From the NCBI GenBank assembly GCA_903813345.2, contig CAIIXF020000003.1, positions 32,239,151 to 32,303,150 of the forward strand: a stretch of DNA of 64,000 nucleotides, in the 5' to 3' direction. The stretch is from Owenia fusiformis (taxonomy: Eukaryota > Annelida > Polychaeta > Sabellida > Oweniidae). Below are positions 62,701 to 64,000 of this stretch, one piece after another. The notes beneath the pieces were generated by a model. That model saw only the letters and a list, made by a program, of their open reading frames with translations, did no database searches and was not told where the DNA came from. How positions within the stretch are numbered: position 1 is the stretch's first letter; each line of letters starts with the position of its first letter. Both the position numbers and the translations under genes were made by a program.

Positions 62701-64000
62701 TATATAATGTAACCCGGCATTGTAATAAATGCAAAATGTATATAATGATTCAAAAATTGGCATTGCTGATGTTTGTAAATTCCATAAATCCCTACTAGGC
62801 TATATAAAGAAGATGTCATTGGTCACGATGAGATATGTTCAGGACCGCATTGTCAGGTCACAATGTTTCCTATACATGCTCATATTTCCATCAACTAAGT
62901 TTATTGAACGTCTACTTCATGAAGTACATGTGTAAGGCTTAGTTTACATTTATTGTCTGATAGCAATCCATTACTTTAACAATTGATGGATCGATTGTAC
63001 GAGTCTCACAATGGCAAATCAGATGACATGAAACAATGGCAAATCAGGTGACATGAAAAGCCTCGGATCTTGTCAGCGACAGTATCGTAAAACGTGTGTT
63101 TATTGAACATTTTTTTGCCGAGAGAAAAATGTTTAGTCTTGGTAAGTGTTCACTACAATGAGGGTCATTTATCCAACAATCAGTATGTGTGGAGGAAAGG
63201 TGTTCACTAGGAACAGGTGTTCACTAAAGAGAGTTGTTCACTAAGACAGGTTTTACTGTATAGTGATTATCACCCGGCAAGGTAGTCCAGATGAAGGATG
63301 GGCGTAGATGGTTAAATGGGCCTTATTTGGGTACAATGGAGAAAGAGATTGGGGTCTTTCAAAAAACATTCCTCCTCCGTTTAATTCCAGGTGGCATCTC
63401 ACTTTAAAATATAGATGAAAGAGAACTGTCAAAATTTGTGAACCGAGTGATATGTCATGTTGAAAGTCCCTTTAAAAAGTATGGCCTATTTACATATATA
63501 CAGAAACCATGTACTAAGCAAAGGACACGGATACAGTACGTATACTAAGTGTCTGTCCCCTATTTTCCCCAATCGTGTATAGTATACAAAGGAGGGATGA
63601 CTTGAATCTAACAGTATACTACACCCACCTTTCCATTTCCGTACAATGCACTCCTAATAGGCAATGTACTCCTAGTACACATTGCACTCCTGGTTAACAC
63701 TCCCAATCTGCAATGCACTTGATGTTTGCACTCCTAGTGTACAATGCAACAATGCAATACGCAATGCTCTCCTAGTTGGCATCTTCCTTAAAGTAAAGCT
63801 CTGACATGATCCACTCAGAGTCAGTCATTCGATTGCAACAAATCTGAGATCAAAACAAATGTATCTTATTCCCGATTCTCTCGCTCTATGCCCTATTTTT
63901 GCTGTTCGCACATGTTTTCTTTCATTCACCAAGGACTGCATTCATATATGCAGAATAAAACCAGTACTTAACTTTACGCTTATAATCGTGATATTTATCT
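62701..64000. other. No gene; repeat fragments
   Basis: About 63090-63260 is a GTGTTCACTA-rich fragment ending GACAGGTTTTACTGTA, the right end of the CAGTAAAACC family. About 63640-63775 has short tandem CAATGCACTCCTAGT-like units. No coding region supported. Confidence 0.55.

Overview
The window is animal nuclear DNA. It is AT-rich, has spliced genes with long introns, and is loaded with transposable elements, miniature inverted-repeat elements (MITEs) and minisatellites. The conserved proteins and the mix of mariner/Tc1, hAT, piggyBac-like and non-LTR elements fit an invertebrate, perhaps a marine lophotrochozoan. The sequence alone does not fix the phylum.

Layout. 1-20991: no recognisable gene; tandem repeats, MITEs and dispersed repeats. 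20992-23103 (-): large coding exon of a protein with five Cys-x2-Cys/Cys-x2-Cys repeats, continuing through a 5' splice site toward lower coordinates. 24283-24678 (+): divergent small stathmin-like gene. 25195-26140: decayed Tc1/mariner copy. 27449-32268 (-): complete nine-exon adenosylhomocysteinase gene (431 aa). 32556-50886 (+): complete seven-exon gene for V-type ATPase V0 subunit d (347 aa), head-to-head with the former, 287 bp between the start codons. Its introns hold nested MITEs, two mariner/Tc1-type elements, a piggyBac-like element with TTAA duplications and a 5-kb fold-back element. 54059-55006 (-): intronless VLK/PKDCC-like secretory-pathway kinase, probably catalytically altered. 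56427-59282: 5'-truncated but open non-LTR retrotransposon with a 9-bp target duplication. 59283-64000: minisatellites, a hAT-like MITE and a third mariner-type element.

The most unusual observation is a shared architecture in three introns of the two neighbouring housekeeping genes. In each, a tandem array lies just upstream of an exon, and its last unit overlaps the exon edge, so every unit carries a copy of the 3' splice site plus the first codons of that exon. V0 d intron 3 has 53 units of mostly 31 nt. V0 d intron 5 has twelve 62-nt copies ahead of the real site. Adenosylhomocysteinase intron 1 has three 62-nt copies. In the 31-nt array each unit also has a GTATGT 5' splice-site-like motif, leaving a frame-neutral 18-nt potential microexon. 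The normal proteins need only the last acceptor of each array. How the splicing machinery ignores, or uses, the others is an open and testable question.

Functionally the genes are largely independent: methyl-cycle metabolism (adenosylhomocysteinase), organelle acidification (V-ATPase d), probable microtubule regulation (stathmin-like), a possible nuclear cofactor (Cys-rich protein) and a secretory kinase. The pairings 20992/24283 and 27449/32556 are divergent and may share promoters.
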